From JAPOXR01 sp965199765 (GTDB lineage: Bacteria; Pseudomonadota; Alphaproteobacteria; Rhodobacterales; Rhodobacteraceae): DNA of 64,000 bases. Every line of letters starts with the position of its first letter. Within the stretch, counting starts at the first letter, position 1. Of the stretch, positions 63,364 through 64,000 are shown one piece after another. Location: assembly GCA_965199765.1 (NCBI GenBank), contig CBDATC010000001.1, positions 1,054,001 through 1,118,000 on the forward strand, read 5' to 3'. The notes below the pieces were generated by a model, which ran no database searches, had not been told where the DNA came from, and saw only the letters and a program-made list of their open reading frames with translations. A program made the position numbers and the translations under genes.

Positions 63364-64000
63364 ATGGGTAAAGTAATTGGAATCGATCTTGGGACCACGA
63401 ATTCATGCGTTGCCGTCATGGACGGCGGCCAATCACGGGTTGTTGAGAATGCCGAAGGCGCGCGCACAACTCCCTCTATCGTCGCATTCACCGAAAACGA
63501 ACGGTTGGTCGGCCAAGCCGCCAAGAGGCAGGCCGTTACCAACGCCAGCAACACGATCTTTGCTGTCAAGCGACTGATCGGACGCCGCTACGACGACTCC
63601 GATATTGAGCGGGATAAGAAAAATCTGCCCTATGAAGTGATCGACGGCGGCAATGGCGACGCTTGGGTTAAATCGCGTGACGAGAAGTATTCACCCGCGC
63701 AGATTTCAGCTGCTATCCTGCAAAAGATGAAAGAAACGGCGGAGAGCTATCTTGGTGACAGCGTTGCACAAGCAGTCATCACCGTTCCCGCGTACTTTAA
63801 CGACGCGCAGCGGCAAGCCACCAAAGACGCTGGAAAAATCGCCGGCCTTGAAGTGCTGCGCATCATTAACGAACCGACCGCTGCCGCTTTGGCTTACGGG
63901 CTTGATAAAAAAGAAACCCAGACTATCGCCGTGTATGACCTCGGCGGGGGCACGTTTGATATCACGATTCTGGAAATCGATGAAGGGCTGTTTGAAGTGA
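63364..64000 (+). CDS. dnaK: Molecular chaperone DnaK (Hsp70), N-terminal part, cut by window end
   Basis: The ATG at 63364 opens MGKVIGIDLGTTNSCVAVMD, the Hsp70 ATPase start, and 212 residues are present. Further DnaK motifs include ENAEGARTTPSIVAF, VPAYFNDAQRQATKDAG, IINEPTAAALAYGLD and VYDLGGGTFDITIL (second phosphate loop). The gene continues beyond base 64000. It is an ATP-dependent folding chaperone. It is a core chromosomal gene, so the right end of the window is not a plasmid or island. Confidence 0.97.
   Translation, partial: MGKVIGIDLGTTNSCVAVMDGGQSRVVENAEGARTTPSIVAFTENERLVGQAAKRQAVTNASNTIFAVKRLIGRRYDDSDIERDKKNLPYEVIDGGNGDAWVKSRDEKYSPAQISAAILQKMKETAESYLGDSVAQAVITVPAYFNDAQRQATKDAGKIAGLEVLRIINEPTAAALAYGLDKKETQTIAVYDLGGGTFDITILEIDEGLFEV

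Noticed and set aside
1..64000. CRISPR arrays, rRNA and tRNA genes
   Set aside because: No regularly spaced repeats and no cloverleaf-like or rRNA-like sequence was noticed by eye; short RNAs could still be missed without covariance searches.

Overview
The window looks like chromosome of a Gram-negative alphaproteobacterium with moderate GC content. The evidence is the LPS-precursor gene kdsB, cysQ and dnaK at the right end, twin-arginine signal peptides on several solute-binding proteins, and a dense set of TRAP and ABC uptake operons typical of heterotrophic (often marine or host-associated) Alphaproteobacteria. The assignment below class level is not supported. No rRNA, tRNA or CRISPR array was seen.

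Layout. (1) 1-5.2 kb: part of a Dot/Icm (type IVB, IncI-like) secretion or conjugation locus read leftward (icmD, icmJ/dotN, an unknown 491-codon gene, and the 5' end of icmB/dotO), with a SANT/zinc-ribbon protein and a CHC2 primase diverging from it. (2) 5.2-6.15 kb: decayed or empty DNA. (3) 6.15-14.1 kb: a RiPP (ribosomally made, post-translationally modified peptide) locus of the NHLP/NHLM type: a 379-aa unrecognised protein, an HlyD-like adaptor, a C39-peptidase ABC transporter, a second ABC transporter, and, on the opposite strand, an 89-aa precursor with a nitrile-hydratase-like leader, a Gly-Gly site and an 11-residue core. No standard maturase is visible. (4) 14.5-26.3 kb: LysR regulator, TRAP uptake operon with an M20 peptidase, a ferric/polyamine-type ABC operon, an alpha/beta hydrolase. 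(5) 26.3-31.2 kb: dipeptide-type ABC operon. (6) 31.7-37.8 kb: glycine-betaine ABC operon headed by a DUF1989-GcvT fusion. (7) 38.1-45.5 kb: sugar ABC operon, a Gfo/Idh/MocA dehydrogenase and an enolase-superfamily enzyme, a likely sugar-acid catabolic set. (8) 45.7-52.7 kb: a P-loop kinase-like protein, a 1614-aa strawberry-notch helicase and a 472-aa unknown, plasmid- or phage-like in character. (9) 53.6-58.3 kb: a second TRAP operon with an amidase. (10) 58.6-60.8 kb: dotA/traY, alone. (11) 60.9-64 kb: kdsB, cysQ, alkB-like, dnaK (cut by the window end).

A repeated terminus-like sequence of up to 63 bp occurs three times (37.9, 44.3 and 53.5 kb, the last inverted), bracketing regions 7 and 8, and suggests past transposition. 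Strong hairpins sit between, or just inside, the binding-protein and membrane-protein genes of three different uptake operons. The most notable system is the NHLP-type RiPP locus with an unusual short core and an unidentified partner protein. The second is the scattered type IVB secretion locus carrying an unknown gene locked between icmJ and icmB.
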